Assembly: GCA_932294295.1 (NCBI GenBank)
Contig: OW028582.1
Coordinates: 36,544,704 to 36,608,703 of the forward strand
Length of the DNA stretch: 64,000 bases
Direction of reading: 5' to 3'
Source of the DNA: Alitta virens
Lineage: Eukaryota > Annelida > Polychaeta > Phyllodocida > Nereididae
Shown here one piece after another: positions 24,601-34,784 of this stretch (within the stretch, counting starts at the first letter, position 1; the number at the start of each line of letters is the position of its first letter). Made by a program: the position numbers and the translations under genes. Below the pieces are notes generated by a model that had not been told where the DNA came from, ran no database searches, and saw only the letters and a program-made list of their open reading frames with translations.

Positions 24601-26989
24601 TCTATTCTGTTCTATTATATTCTGTTGATCATCCTGATTACCATTCTATTCTACTATATTCTACTCTATTCCATTATATTCCATTCTATTCTATTCCTGA
24701 ATTTAAAAAAAACCTGGCGTGTCCAAACATTCTATCACGTCATTTGACAGACTTAAATGACTGGGAAATGTAAATGACTGAGGGTTATTTTATTTTCCAG
24801 GTCAAAAATGTGAACTTTTCAAATATTTATGTCATTGTTTACAACTGCAGCGCATGCTTTAAACATAAGTCATGCTGCATGTAATTGTTTCAAAGAGAGG
24901 GGAAATTATGGCAAATTGCCCATGATTATATAATATGTAGACTTTCACACTGTAGTCTATAAATAACATTTTGGTTACTGTGATTTTTTTTTAAATTTCA
25001 ACATCTTTATTTCACAAAAGTGAAAGTATTTATTCATCTCACAGCATTAATATGGTTATGCATGTTGTCGTGTCTGTGTGTGATAAATACATTTTACAAA
25101 TTATGATATATATGTATTCATTTCTTTTATAAATGCAAATGTTGGGGGGGGGGGGGGGTTTCAATTGATATTATTCCGTTGTTTGATTTAGTAATCTTCA
25201 GGAAACCCAATCAGTGTTTATATTTACATAAATAATGCTTTATTACATGGTAATTACAAGGATTAAATTGCTACAATAGACTTCATAAGAAAATACATAA
25301 AAATTGGCTTTTAAAGTACAATTACAATGATATAAATATATATAGGTTAAACATTTAAATACAATTTATATCAAACATGTTATGAAGATAAATTGTTATT
25401 AGATAGAGAGTTCCACCTAACTTCAGAGAGCCGCCAAGAAAATGGATGTAATTGGCCATTAATACAGGTGGTCGTTTCACAGATTAAAAAGATATACCTA
25501 GTGTCCATTTTCAACAGGTGGTCGCTCTATACAGGTGGTCATTATGGCAGGGTTGACTGTATAAACAAGTGTTTTAGGTCATCCTCTAAATGACAAAACT
25601 GGAATTTAAAATGCCCTGGGATATGGATGGGTCTCTCATGTAACCATCTATTGCATGGGATAATTCCATGGATTCATCTTACTGGCAGATAGAGAATATA
25701 GCTATAGGCTAACTTATTAAATGTTTCATAGGTCTATATTTTTGTTTGCTACCTCTTTTAATATCATGTATATCATTTATAATTTGTATGATGCAATTCT
25801 CTGCTAGCTCAGCAGATTAGTACACGCAAAGTACGTGCATGCATGTATTTTAAGCACGTGCATGCATTCCTGTAAGGTGAGCAATGATGTTTATAGCAGT
25901 CTACTCAGTCACTTCTAGGAATGCTACAAAACAAATTACGTTTTTGCCATTCTTCTGCATCTGTTTGTCTTTCAAATCTTCTTCACCAAGTATGTTTTAG
26001 GTATCAGACAGACTGACAGACAGCTCGACAGCTAAGCAGCCTGCCTGACTGACTGACTGACTGACGTGTTGACTAACTGACCAACTGACTGGCTGACTGA
26101 CTGACTGACCGACCGACCCACCAACTGACCGACTGTCTGTCTGACCGACTGACCGACCAACTGACCGACCTACTAACCAACTGACTGACGTGCTGTCTGA
26201 CTGTCTAATCGACTGACTGACTGACTGACAACTGGCTACACTGTACATGTAACTGTTTAGCTGACTAACTGGCATATTAGCTCGCTAACTGGCTGGCTGG
26301 CTGGCTGGCTGGCTAACTGGCTGGCTAACTGAGAGGGTTCACAAGTTAACAAGCTGGCTAACTGATCAGCTGTCCAACAAAAAGAGAAACTGATTATCTG
26401 ACCTGTAAGCATAGAGACGGTTCTGTTTTTTTTTTATACTAGAAACAGAAATTATAATTGGGAGGAGACATCCCGAATACATGGCCTATATCCTGGATTA
26501 AGTGTCATTGAAAAAATAAAAAACTTTAACTGCCAATAAATTAATTTTTAACAACCTAAAAATATATAATATACTATTCATGATGAATTAAAGATTGAAA
26601 ACTATCTAAAACGTCCCAGGGGTGGATCCAGTTTTATTGGGGGGGGGGGGAGGGGGGATTTCAGCATTTGATAGAAGAAGGTCATTTGGCAAATAAAAAT
26701 ATATATTATATAACAACTTGGAGACACCTAAAATTGTATATATGATCTACAATAGGAGTAACCTATGAATTATTATCCATATTATACTTATTACTGTTAA
26801 AATTACATAATTGGACTTACCCCCAGGCTTAGGTTGGGCAGGAGGTGCGGAAGTAGCTGTAGGGACAGTGTGACTATTTGTGTGACTGCTGTAATACTGG
26901 TCCCTGGTAGGTCTACTCCCCATACGACCCACCCCTCCTGCCCCTTCTCCGCTGATAGCAACACTCTTCTTGCTGTGACAGCACCCCAT
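2716..26989 (-). CDS. TGM: Transglutaminase (protein-glutamine gamma-glutamyltransferase), membrane-anchored TGM1/annulin-like
   Basis: This enzyme makes calcium-dependent isopeptide cross-links between glutamine and lysine side chains. Coding exons in transcript order: 26821-26989, 11848-11929, 11438-11595, 10777-10880, 9473-9626, 8803-8921, 8604-8711, 8091-8265, 6321-6459, 5606-5709, 5023-5179, 4846-4925, 4660-4742, 4338-4536, 3745-3905, 3309-3445, 2716-2860. They total 2274 nt in one open frame (757 residues), and every junction agrees in phase. The N-terminal beta-sandwich covers about residues 64-220 (RRGQPF motif). The papain-like core holds GNWSGDY with the transition-state Trp312, [10 protein letters not shown] with Cys347, NFHVWN with His406 and IDATPQE with Asp429. 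Two C-terminal beta-barrels follow, about 545-757. The start MGCCHSKK predicts myristoylation and palmitoylation, as in annulin or TGM1-type enzymes. The length is typical of the family. The exon 1 link is inferred; the rest is strongly supported. Confidence 0.95.
5604..5605 (-). other. Non-canonical GC splice donor of transglutaminase intron 10
   Basis: The exon carrying the active-site His and Asp ends GAAG and is followed on the minus strand by GCAAGT. No in-frame GT alternative joins correctly to the next exon, which starts GTGTCTAC after a normal AG. With the GC donor the protein reads through ETSEG into VYCCGP, the conserved order in this family. The match outside the GC (AAG|GCAAGT) is strong, as expected for GC-AG introns. 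Confidence 0.85.
6165..6262. mobile_element. MITE family A, copy 2
   Basis: A short unit whose left end (TCTAGATAGCATTCGAAATC) and right end (GATTTGGAATGCTATCTGGG) match family A, flanked by TT on both sides. It lies in a transglutaminase intron, 58 bp downstream (in transcription) of the donor of exon 9. Confidence 0.75.
7557..7713. mobile_element. Short non-autonomous element with G-tract ends
   Basis: The left end holds AGCAGATCCAG followed by a run of about 13 G. The right end holds a run of about 14 C and then CTGGATCCGCCAGTG, so the ends are inverted relative to each other. It is non-coding, in a transglutaminase intron. A similar GGTGGATCCAG plus G-run fragment lies near 26620-26655. 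The family is not determined. Confidence 0.5.
9923..10050. mobile_element. MITE family B, copy 1 (long imperfect palindrome)
   Basis: About 130 bp that can fold on itself, with arms built from variants of TGCGTTTTCCATG and its complement around a centre CATTTTAATTAGGCAAAAAC. A better preserved copy lies at 17168-17287. Non-coding, in a transglutaminase intron. Confidence 0.65.
10933..11041. mobile_element. MITE family A, copy 3
   Basis: Left end CCCAGATAGAAATCCAAATC, right end GATTTGGAATGCTATCTGGG, flanked by TA on both sides (10931-10932 and 11042-11043). It lies in a transglutaminase intron just upstream of the exon at 10777-10880. Confidence 0.8.
13290..13452. repeat. TCTA/TATG microsatellite
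   Basis: A compound tetranucleotide repeat: TATG/TATC variants passing into pure TCTA. It is open in two frames only because the repeat has no stop, giving artificial Tyr/Leu/Ser/Ile strings. Confidence 0.95.
13840..14073 (-). mobile_element. tRNA-derived SINE
   Basis: Read on the minus strand from about 14073, the sequence opens with GGGGCCTAGCTCAGTGGTAG, a tRNA-like RNA polymerase III A box (TAGCTCAGTGGTAG at 14053-14066). About 25 nt later comes a B-box-like GGTCCAAGTTCAATCCC (around 14013-14029). Spacing and order fit a tRNA head. About 150 bp of unrelated body follow, with no cloverleaf 3' half. The body end is uncertain. Confidence 0.65.
17168..17287. mobile_element. MITE family B, copy 2 (near-perfect palindrome)
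   Basis: About 120 bp with inverted arms of roughly 47 bp. The outer arms read GCCACGTGCGTTTTCCATGA and its complement, the inner arms ATAAACGCATGGAAAAC and its complement, around a short centre. The centre CATTTTAATTAGGCAAAAAC is shared with copy 1 at 9923-10050. Non-coding. Confidence 0.75.
18584..18984. repeat. Long TCTA microsatellite
   Basis: About 400 bp of TCTA/TCCA/ACCT/TGTC variants. Two frames stay open only because of the repeat. A small opposite-orientation GATA run is at about 16442-16466. Confidence 0.95.
21160..21330. repeat. Degenerate CAAT/CAAC repeat
   Basis: Repeated CAATCAAT, CAACCAAT and AACCAACC words with frequent changes. It gives an open frame rich in Asn, Gln and Thr without other protein-like features. 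Confidence 0.75.
24386..24697. repeat. ATTCT-rich satellite with higher-order units
   Basis: Runs of ATTCT/ATTATATTCT are broken at fairly regular intervals by CTGACTGACATTC or TGATCATCCTGATT spacers, making a higher-order unit of roughly 70-90 bp repeated about four times. Confidence 0.85.
26030..26345. repeat. CTGA / GGCT tetranucleotide repeat
   Basis: A degenerate CTGACTGA/CCGACCGA tract that passes into a GGCTGGCT tract near 26288-26330. The minus strand shows a Ser/Val/Gln-rich open frame that is only the repeat. Confidence 0.9.
26821..26989 (-). other. TGM: Candidate first coding exon of the transglutaminase, with acylation signal
   Basis: The frame opens at 26989 with MGCCHSKK. Gly2 is a myristoylation site and Cys3-Cys4 are palmitoylation sites. 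A Gly/Ser/Thr/Pro-rich linker follows, and the exon ends at a strong donor, GTAAGT (intron starts at 26820). It is 169 nt long and ends with a single G. The next body exon (right end 11929) starts with AT, so the joined codon is GAT and the frame stays open into the conserved VLKVASVDL stretch. No other exon is visible in the 14.9 kb between them. Assignment rests on phase, strand and the known acylated N-termini of TGM1 and annulin. It could instead belong to an unseen gene. Confidence 0.75.
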
Positions 26990-29690
26990 GATTACGTAAT
27001 CCGAAATGAAAGGGGTAAACACCCTGTGATTGTTCCACACAGCAGACGACACTGCTCAAGGGGGCTGCTGCTTCGCTTGCTGGCCACAGAGGGCGTCCTG
27101 AAATGGAACGAAAAAGCAGACGAGATTGAATTACGTAATTGGAAGGAAAGATAAAAAAAAATAACAAAACAAAAACAAAACAAAAAAACAACAGGAAAGA
27201 CCACTATTTTGTGAACTGATTTGACCAATTAAAAGCCAGAAGGAGAAATTAACAATTTATTTATCAAATGTATTTATTATATATTTTTTTTGTACCCTAT
27301 GCCACTTTTTGTTGTCTAAGAAGATAAATTTATTGAAATAGCTAGATCTATATATATTTTACAGCTGCATAATTTACAGTTTCTCTTGATATTTATAGTC
27401 TTTTTGTACAAGCTAATACAGCTACACAATTTTTTTTATTAAAAAAGCCATGCATACAAACTTCTCTGTGTTCGTCTCAGTTGAAGTTTGGTCTAATATA
27501 CACGCATAATGCATTCTAATGCTTCTTTGAAATAAAAACTACATTGCTTTTTTTCTGCTGTGAAGTTAAACATAGACCACGTTGTGTTTTGCCTTATGAG
27601 ACATTCCACTCGACCATATCCTTGAAAACGATGAATACCGCTTTGTGTGTGGGATGTCCATTATCCTTGGGTATTTGCAGGATTAATGGCTATCCCGACA
27701 CAAAAAGGGGTGGGAAAACCTTGATTTTTGTGGTTGAATTGATCAAAAATGCTAATAACTCTGTGTGATTTTGGCATACCATGCTAAAAAATGAACATTG
27801 TACTTGTCATGAGTATGAAATTTATTGGTTAATGAGGACAGTCGACCCCTATAGCATATGACCACTAATGACCCAGGTTACCATAAATAGTAAAAAATAT
27901 GATTCCATTAATTCGCTGAACACAATAAACATGATGGATAAATATATTTTAACTTCTATGGTACTTGTACCTGCAGTTGTTACACCATTGTGGCACAGTG
28001 ATAGCAAGGCCAATGGCAACTGAAAATGTACAACTTTCCGTATGGAACAGGATAAATAAATATATTAATTGTATCATTTGTTTCACAGTAGTTCTCTACG
28101 TGAAAGTAATGTCACATGCAGCACAGTCTGATTAATAATAACTTCTTCATACTAATTTTTGTATTGCCAAGGACTGAGCTCTTTCTAGATAACGGTTAAA
28201 CTATAGTTGGTGAAATACTTGCATTTAATAAACTAAAACAGTCAGGTAAATAAATAATCAGCTTAGGACCATTTTCTGTTGAAAAAATGACAGTTCTGGG
28301 ATCCTAGAAATATTGGCAATTTGCCAAGCATCAAGGCTAGCAGGAACGAAAACATTCCTTGTGTGCATGGAACTAGCCAAGTTATACTTAATCATGATTG
28401 TTTATGTTTTGCTGATGCGTATAATGATCACGTACAAAAATGTACATCTGCTAATGTCATAGAGACATCATAATATGCAAATGTGATAAATATATCAGGA
28501 GTCGGATGCAATTTTGTAAAATCGGCCTAAACCGCTAAAATTGTTTTTGAAGGTGAAATTATTTGCTGCGACAAATATGAAATATTGCAAAACTTCCAAC
28601 TGACACACTTAATTGCATAGTGGCATAATTAGTTTAAAACAATACTTATTGTATGAATATTTAGGTTGCTTAGATACTTGCTTAAAATTGTATTGTACTT
28701 TACATTTAAATATTGTGAAGTTAGGTCTTTAATATCAACGATATAAATAAATCCTGTGTGTCATAATTTAATTCATTTTCCATTATATATTAATCTTTTA
28801 AAATAAGTTCTAGTGTTGTGGATTTCAGCCGAGCACTGGGATACCAACAGTGAACATTAAAGTTCTAATATATTGTCAATCATCCTATAATTATCACAGA
28901 GTCTTTAGCAATCATGCAAAATCATTTTTTAAGCTGCTTCATAGTGTAATTTAAGAGCACCTCACCTGGTACAAACCCTGCTACTGCTGATTCTACTGTG
29001 CTCCTGAAGGGGGCGTGGCTGTCGAGTCAAAATATAGGCGGCGCCACAAGCACTTTGCTGCAGCAGCTGAACTGCCTGGTTGTAGAGTATTGCAGAATCT
29101 ACCACAAGAATGACTCTTTCAGTTGCAGTAAAGTGCAGTAAAGTGCAGTAAAGTGCAGTAAGGTGCAGTAAGGTGCAGTAAGGTGCAGAAGCAACCTGCA
29201 GTAGGCCACAAGCCAAAAACCTGTCCAAACAGCACCCCGGTGCAAGAGGCCCCCAGGCTATACATGCTGTATGTCTATTGATGCATAGTGATCAAAATAT
29301 ATGATCACAGGAGCTATCATAAATATAAAAGGGGAAAACCCCCTAGAAGAGATAGCAAGGAAGAGCACAGACATGTTGGACAGACTGAGATACTACTGAC
29401 ATGACATCATGACAAACACTCTTGTTAAATTTAAAATGTTTGTCATTTAATCAGCTAAAAACACCTTTTTCTTAATTGCTATCATTAATATATAAATTTT
29501 TTATGTTTATGGAATGCGCTATGTCAGAATAAAGTTATTATCATTATCATAGGTAAATTTAAAATCCGCCTTGATCAAGGACTATATTCTTGCTTTGGAT
29601 GATATATTCAGCATGTGCAAGCTAGTAACCTTGGAATTTGTATTCTTTTTTTGCATAACCAGATGTCAGTCCAAGAAATACACCATTTCC
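26990..29690. other. Region upstream of transglutaminase exon 1
   Basis: No gene seen. It should contain the 5' UTR and promoter of the transglutaminase if exon 1 is right, but I recognise no core promoter element. A frame on the minus strand at 28962-29228 is mostly a 10-bp tandem repeat followed by a possible splice donor (GTGAGG), so an untranslated upstream exon there is possible but unproven. Confidence 0.4.
29124..29189. repeat. 10-bp minisatellite
   Basis: Six to seven copies of GTGCAGTAAA/GTGCAGTAAG in a row. The first units carry A and the later ones G at the last position, which suggests block-wise expansion. Confidence 0.95.
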
Positions 29691-29842
29691 GACTCATTCT
29701 ATTGATGCACACACTTCCTTATTATCGTTAAGCGAGACAGACACACAGAGAAGAAACAGACAATGTGAGACAAATTGTGATAACAATGTGATAACAAAAT
29801 GTATCTCATTTAGTTTAGACATCATCAGTCTGATTTCATTAA
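29690..29842. repeat. Left remnant of the ~165-bp tandem array split by the outer Harbinger element
   Basis: This holds the words GAGACAGACACACAGAGAAG, CAGACAATGTGAGACAAA and CATCAGTCTGATTTCATT, the same order as in the array at 37055-37830 on the other side of the transposon. It ends exactly at the transposon's TTAA border. Confidence 0.75.
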
Positions 29843-29860
29843 GGGGGGTTCTCACATAGC
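29843..29860. repeat. Left terminal inverted repeat, outer element
   Basis: GGGGGGTTCTCACATAGC. It matches the complement of 37033-37050 at all 18 positions and is preceded by TTAA. Confidence 0.9.
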
Positions 29861-30348
29861 CGGTTTTCCCGGTGAAGCCGTATTGCTGTCGTAGAATTAT
29901 GTAATACCTCATTTTGACGACTTCACCACGTTGGTTGGAAGCAACAAGGGGCAGTGCTTAAAGCCCCTTCACACTTAGCCAGATCAGAGGCTGGAGTGTC
30001 CTGGAATGTAATTTCGTTGAATCCGGGGTGGTCCGGGCGAAAAAGTTGAGAAATGTCAACAAACGAAATATTTGGCGGTGTGGACACGAAGGCAAGACCG
30101 TGGCAACACGGAGCAACACGGCCATTACACAGATGTGTACGGTCACTACACGGATATGTACGGCTGAAACATGGTGGTGCCCGGTGAACCAAGGAACGAG
30201 CCACGGTTGTTGCCGGAGGTAACACGACTGGGCCGGATGAGGGCGCAGTGAACCGGATGTTACACGGGGCCTTCATGGATATACCCGATCTTTACACGAT
30301 CTTACTACGATATCACTACGGAATTTAGCGGTTTTCACCTGGATCGCT

Positions 30349-31820
30349 ATGAAATTGGTATTTAAACTGGCTGCGTTCCACTGTCCATCATTCCACTTCG
30401 GACTACCATACTGCAAAGGTGTTGCTGCTACTACAGAAGAATTGGATATGTCTTTATCACACTACGACAGGGTGGAATTGGATGTGAAGTACCTGGACAT
30501 GCAAGTCCAGCTACTTACTGCAGCTAATGATATAATTCAGCAAGAAGAACAGAGACTTCAAGATGATGCAGTGAGGGCCACAACAACAACTGATGAAGAT
30601 GACTTATTACAAAATGCTGGTGCTGCACCAAGAAGAAGAAGAAGGCGAATGTGGGTGCGACCTTGGCTCCTAAGAAGACCTCTTTATGGGCAGTATGAAA
30701 AACTGATGGCTGAATTGACTGCAGAAGATGTGGGTGGCTTCAAGAATTTCATGAGGATGGAGCCTGACTTATTTCATGAAGTTCTTGCCAGAGTGGGACC
30801 TAGGATTACAAAGCAGAATACCTTTTTGAGGAGGGCCCTTGAACCTGGATTGAAACTGGCTAATACTTTGCGCTACCTGGGTACGGGCAACAGCTACATG
30901 TCTCTGCAGTATGGATTTAGGGTAGCCTTCAATACCATTTCTATCTTTGTCATCATGGTCTGCCAGGCCATTATAGACGAGTACTCAGCAGAAGTGATGC
31001 GTTGTCCTGTAACCCCAGAAGCCTGGAAAGAAGTTGCCAATGGATTCTACCACAGATGGAACTTCCCCCACTGTGTCGGCGCCATTGATGGGAAGCACGT
31101 TGCCATCAGATGTCCAAGGAAGTCTGGATCCCTGTTCTACAACTACAAGGGATTTTTCTCTATTGTCCTACTGGCTGTAGTTGATGCTGAATACAAGTTC
31201 CTCTATGTTGACATTGGTGCCAGTGGATCAGGCTCAGATGCTGGAGTGTTTAGTCAGACAGAATTGAAGGAAGCGCTACAAAGTGGGAACATTGGATTAC
31301 CTGAACCAGATAACCTGCCTAATGATGACCAGCCAGTGCCTTACTTCATAGTTGGGGATGATGCCTTTGCACTGCAGACTTGGATGATGAAGCCTCTGCC
31401 TCACAGGAACATAACCATGCAAGACTGAATCTTCAACTACAGACTTTCAACTACAGACTTTCTAGAGCTAGACGGATGGTAGAGAATGCCTTTGGACTTT
31501 TGGCTGCCAGGTTCAGGCGTCTCCTCACAACAATGCCTCAAAGTCCTGACAGAGTGTGCACCATAACTCTTGCTTGCTGTGTGTTGCACAACCTACTGAG
31601 GATGAAGTATCCAACTGCTCAAGTGAATGCTGTGGACCAGGAAAATGCAGACATCCATGAGATCATCCCAGGTGCATGGAGGGAGAATGCCAATCTACCA
31701 GACATGGGACATGTGTACAGAGGCAACACCAACAGAGCAGGCAAGGACATGCAGCAATACTTGGTCAACTATGTGAACTCAGAAGCTGGGAGTGTACCAT
31801 GGCAACAAGACAAGATTTGA
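30349..31820 (+). pseudogene. PIF/Harbinger (HARBI1-like) transposase, broken near its 3' end
   Basis: A DDE transposase for cut-and-paste transposition, active in the nucleus. The first 359 codons are open. Markers are WVRPWLLRRP near residue 100, GAIDGKH with the first catalytic Asp (about residue 247), YVDIGASG with the second Asp (about 288), and FIVGDDAF. A TGA at 31426-31428 then interrupts, and a tandem 14-bp duplication (31432-31445 and 31446-31459) shifts the frame. After it the coding resumes with RRMVENAFGLLAARFR, which holds the catalytic Glu, and continues to a stop at 31820. The third copy at 55726-56715 lacks both lesions in the matching stretch. The start could be the ATG at 30448 instead; an upstream exon is possible. 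Confidence 0.85.
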
Positions 31821-32204
31821 AAACAACACGAATGATGTAAGTTTGAACATTTAATTATTACGAAACTTCAGACATCTGCAGCACACAAGTGCAAAAAAAT
31901 AGACAGCATTTAATTTTTGTCATGCAATACATTGTACATGAAAAAAAGTAACATAATAATACAATGACCAGTAATTGTAAATGTATCACTTGCTGGTATA
32001 ATAAAAGTTCATTGTTCATTTCCAGGTGCACATTACTCGGTTGTGGTAGTTGGAGGCGTAGGCACCAAAAAGGAGGAGTTATGGTCATCACCACCAACCA
32101 TCCCCCCACACTAGTGTTCAACAAGTAGCTGGTGAGAGAAACATCCTGCGTCGTGCTACAATCCTTTGGTGACATGGAAGGACGACCGTGCGAAGGACCT
32201 GCAG

Positions 32205-33799
32205 TCATCCATACCTGACTGATAATCGTCGAAGATGTCGCAGGAGGGGGATCGGTGCAGGCACAGACGTAGAAGGGGCAGACGACATGAGAGCCTGGGG
32301 CGAAGGGCTGGACGCAGGAGTGAACATCTGGGCAGCAGGGCTGGAAGAATGCTGTGCGAACATCTGGGCAGTAGGGCTGGAAGAATGCTGAGCGAACATC
32401 TGGGCAGTAGGGCTGGAAGAATGCTGAGCGAACATCTGCGCAGCAGGGCTAGAAGAATGCTGATGAGGGAACATCTTTGCAGCAGGGCCAGATGAACTGG
32501 CTGTAGTAGCAGGAGCAGGGAGGACGAACTGCTGCTGCTGATGAGGGACAGGCGGCACAAAGGGATGATACTGCTGTTGCAGTTGCTGTTGCTGTTGCAG
32601 TTGCTGCTGGCGCTTGCGACGATACACCTGCTTAAACTGCATCAGGTGCTGTAAGGTTTGGGCCTGGTAATCCCACCAAGTGTCCGTGTCCATCTGCATG
32701 ACCTCGTGGTATATCATGTCCGTGAAAACCCTCTTGGACAAGCTGCCTGACTCAGTCGGCTGACTCAACTTGCTCTGCATGTCCCGCTACTATGCAAAAG
32801 CTACAACTTTAAAATGCAAGATTACAATTACAACTTTAAACTGCAACATTACAATAAGATTATCTTGATTATCACGACAACTGAAGCAGTATACTTACTT
32901 GAGTGACAGTTTGTGTAGCAATTCCACCTCCACTACCTTCAAGGCTGGATGCATCACAGTCATGATGATGACGAGGCTCGTGCTGACGTCTGGACGTCTT
33001 CTTGCTTGGAGGAGGGGCCCACTTCTTCTTGTTCCTGCTGCTGCTGCTGCCCTTGTAAGGCCCACCCTTGGACCTGCTGGTATCCAAATCCCTGCCACCA
33101 TCATCTGAACTATCCACAATGACCTCATCAGCATCAGAGTCTCATCATCGTCAGTGGTAGCTCTGTTGCTGGATGCACATTTGGCCGATAAGCTGTGGGA
33201 AAGCTGCCCACCTTTTTTTCTCTTCCCAGCATCAACCCTCTTGATGTGCCGTTCAAGATACCCAAAATTTTCCATTATCCAGTTGTCCCGGATCTGTGAG
33301 GATTCTGGCGGCCCCACCAGAAGGCTTCTTGCTTGGATCCGTCAGCCTCCCCACTGAAGTCCGCATGGAGTCTATCCACGTCTTCAGCTGCTGGGCAGTG
33401 CAACTCAGCTCCTTCGCCTTCCGGGTGATTATTCGGGATTTGATGTCTGTCCGCTTGTATTGAGCTAGCCGCCGGTTGTAGAGCATCTCCTGGGAACGGT
33501 ACCAGTCAGCCACATCTTGTTCCTGGTCTTCTGTCAGGTTCAGGGGGTCTTTCTTATGCCTCTTCGCTTTTGCTGCAGGTGGTGGTGGAGCTGCAGCAGC
33601 AGTTACTGCAGGTTCATCAGCAGGTAATTCATCATCAGCAGCAGCAGGTACAACTGGCCCAGGTAAATCTGGCATGTCTTGCGGACTTTGTGGTCTTGAT
33701 GAGGTATTACTGCCTGCATCTTCTTCAACAGCAGGTGCAGGTTCCTCTGGCACAACAGTCTTCTTGGAAGCCCTTCCTTTTTCCTCTCCTAGGTGGCAT
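32205..33799 (-). pseudogene. MADF-like DNA-binding partner protein of the inner Harbinger element, frameshifted
   Basis: Harbinger elements normally pair the transposase with a Myb/SANT- or MADF-type protein that binds the element ends. Two exons: 32899-33799 (ATG at 33799 in a CACCATGCC context) and 32205-32786, joined in phase across a 112-bp intron (donor GTAAGT). The MADF-like region includes DWYRSQEMLYNRRLAQY and QLKTWIDSMRTSVGRL, followed by WIMENFGYLERHIKRV. The second exon is Gln-rich and has a 12-residue repeat containing MFAQHSSSP, about four times. Single-base shifts are needed near 33770, 33290 and 33140, while the host genes in this window are clean, so this is decay rather than general sequencing error. 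Confidence 0.75.
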
Positions 33800-34488
33800 G
33801 GTGGTTATTCACACCAATCCAGAAAGTAATATCCAGAAGAAGTGGTCGATAAAGCAATTAATTCGATGTTGATGAACGGCGTGCGTGCGGCGGAATGATG
33901 CTTCTCCCAAGAGGGCGGTTCTATATATACTAAGGCATCCGTACTCACTCCGTGTCAGGCTAATTAACACCGTGTTGACACTTTGTTCACTCCGGCCTCT
34001 CCGTATTGATAGCGAGTGACACCGTGTACATAACGGGGTTACCGGTGTCAAGCAAATGACCTGTAAACCGCTTTCCCTGTTCTCTCCGGGTTTACTCCGT
34101 GTTGCCCCTTGTTCACTGGTGTGGAACCACGTTGCTCCTTGTACTGACCGGCGAGTACTTTTCACGCCCGGTTGACGCCGGACTTAGCCGGAGATCACAC
34201 GAGGTATTCCGGAGTCAATACGGAGGTCCTCGGAGATCGACGGAGTCTACTGGGAGTCTACATGGATCAACACGAAGTGATTTACTCTGGTTCCTCCGGC
34301 ATGAAAAATTAGACATGTTTAATTTTTTCCCGGAGTCCAAGGTCTTCTCGGATAGCCCCGGACAATGCCGGACAATGCCGGACAATGCCGGACAATGCCG
34401 GACATGAACACGAGGTCTACACGGCATTACCCGGAGTATGCCGGCGTTTCCCGGATTTGTCCTCCGGTACGCTCCGGTGTCTAATCCA

Positions 34489-34506
34489 GCTAAGTGTGAA
34501 TGCGCC
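34489..34506. repeat. Right terminal inverted repeat, inner element
   Basis: GCTAAGTGTGAATGCGCC followed by TTAA. Its complement matches the left end at 29962 over TTCACACTTAGC. Confidence 0.85.
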
Positions 34507-34784
34507 TTAAGGTAACGGGTGAGTTGGCGGATCACACGTAGGATACGTACCAAAACCTAATTGATGACCAAACATTTCGAGAAAGATTTGAGTTATTTAA
34601 AGGGAGAAAAAATTGGAGAAGGGCCAAGAAGAGATATAGTTGGTGGTCAGGGACTATATATTTTTTTTATTTGTCACTCAAAATGTGTACATGGTGTGCT
34701 CTTTTGGGAGGATTTGGTGGCCTCGAAAAATTTTCTTGTTTTTTCTACTGGAACATCTACTGGAACAGGAACAGGATAAGGTGA

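Larger units (their letters stand above)
11930..26820 (-). other. Large first intron of the transglutaminase: repeats, no coding exon seen
   Basis: Between the in-phase exons at 11848-11929 and 26821-26989 no conserved coding sequence was recognised on either strand. The stretch holds TCTA microsatellites, an AT run (about 13655-13682), a tRNA-like SINE, MITE family B copy 2, G-runs (about 14100-14116, 14500-14575, 25143-25156), a doubled 22-bp unit near 15084-15127, an ATTCT-rich satellite and a CTGA/GGCT repeat. If the exon 1 link is wrong, this is intergenic plus an unseen 5' part. Confidence 0.6.
29962..34506. mobile_element. Inner PIF/Harbinger element, nested in the outer one
   Basis: 4545 bp between TTAA borders at 29958-29961 and 34507-34510. 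The ends are imperfect inverted repeats: AGCCCCTTCACACTTAGCC at the left, and at the right, read inward, GGCGCATTCACACTTAGCT; the core TTCACACTTAGC is perfect. It contains a Harbinger transposase (30349-31820, plus) and a MADF-like gene (32205-33799, minus) facing it tail to tail. CACGG/CCGGAG words are dense near both ends, including four copies of a 10-bp GGACAATGCC unit near 34360-34403. Both genes are disrupted, so it is probably immobile now. Confidence 0.9.

Noticed and set aside
25997..26275. Ser/Val/Gln-rich open frame on the minus strand
   Set aside because: Produced entirely by the CTGA repeat.
28962..29228. 88-codon open frame on the minus strand next to a possible splice donor
   Set aside because: About a quarter of it is the 10-bp minisatellite and no family is recognisable; kept only as a possible untranslated exon.
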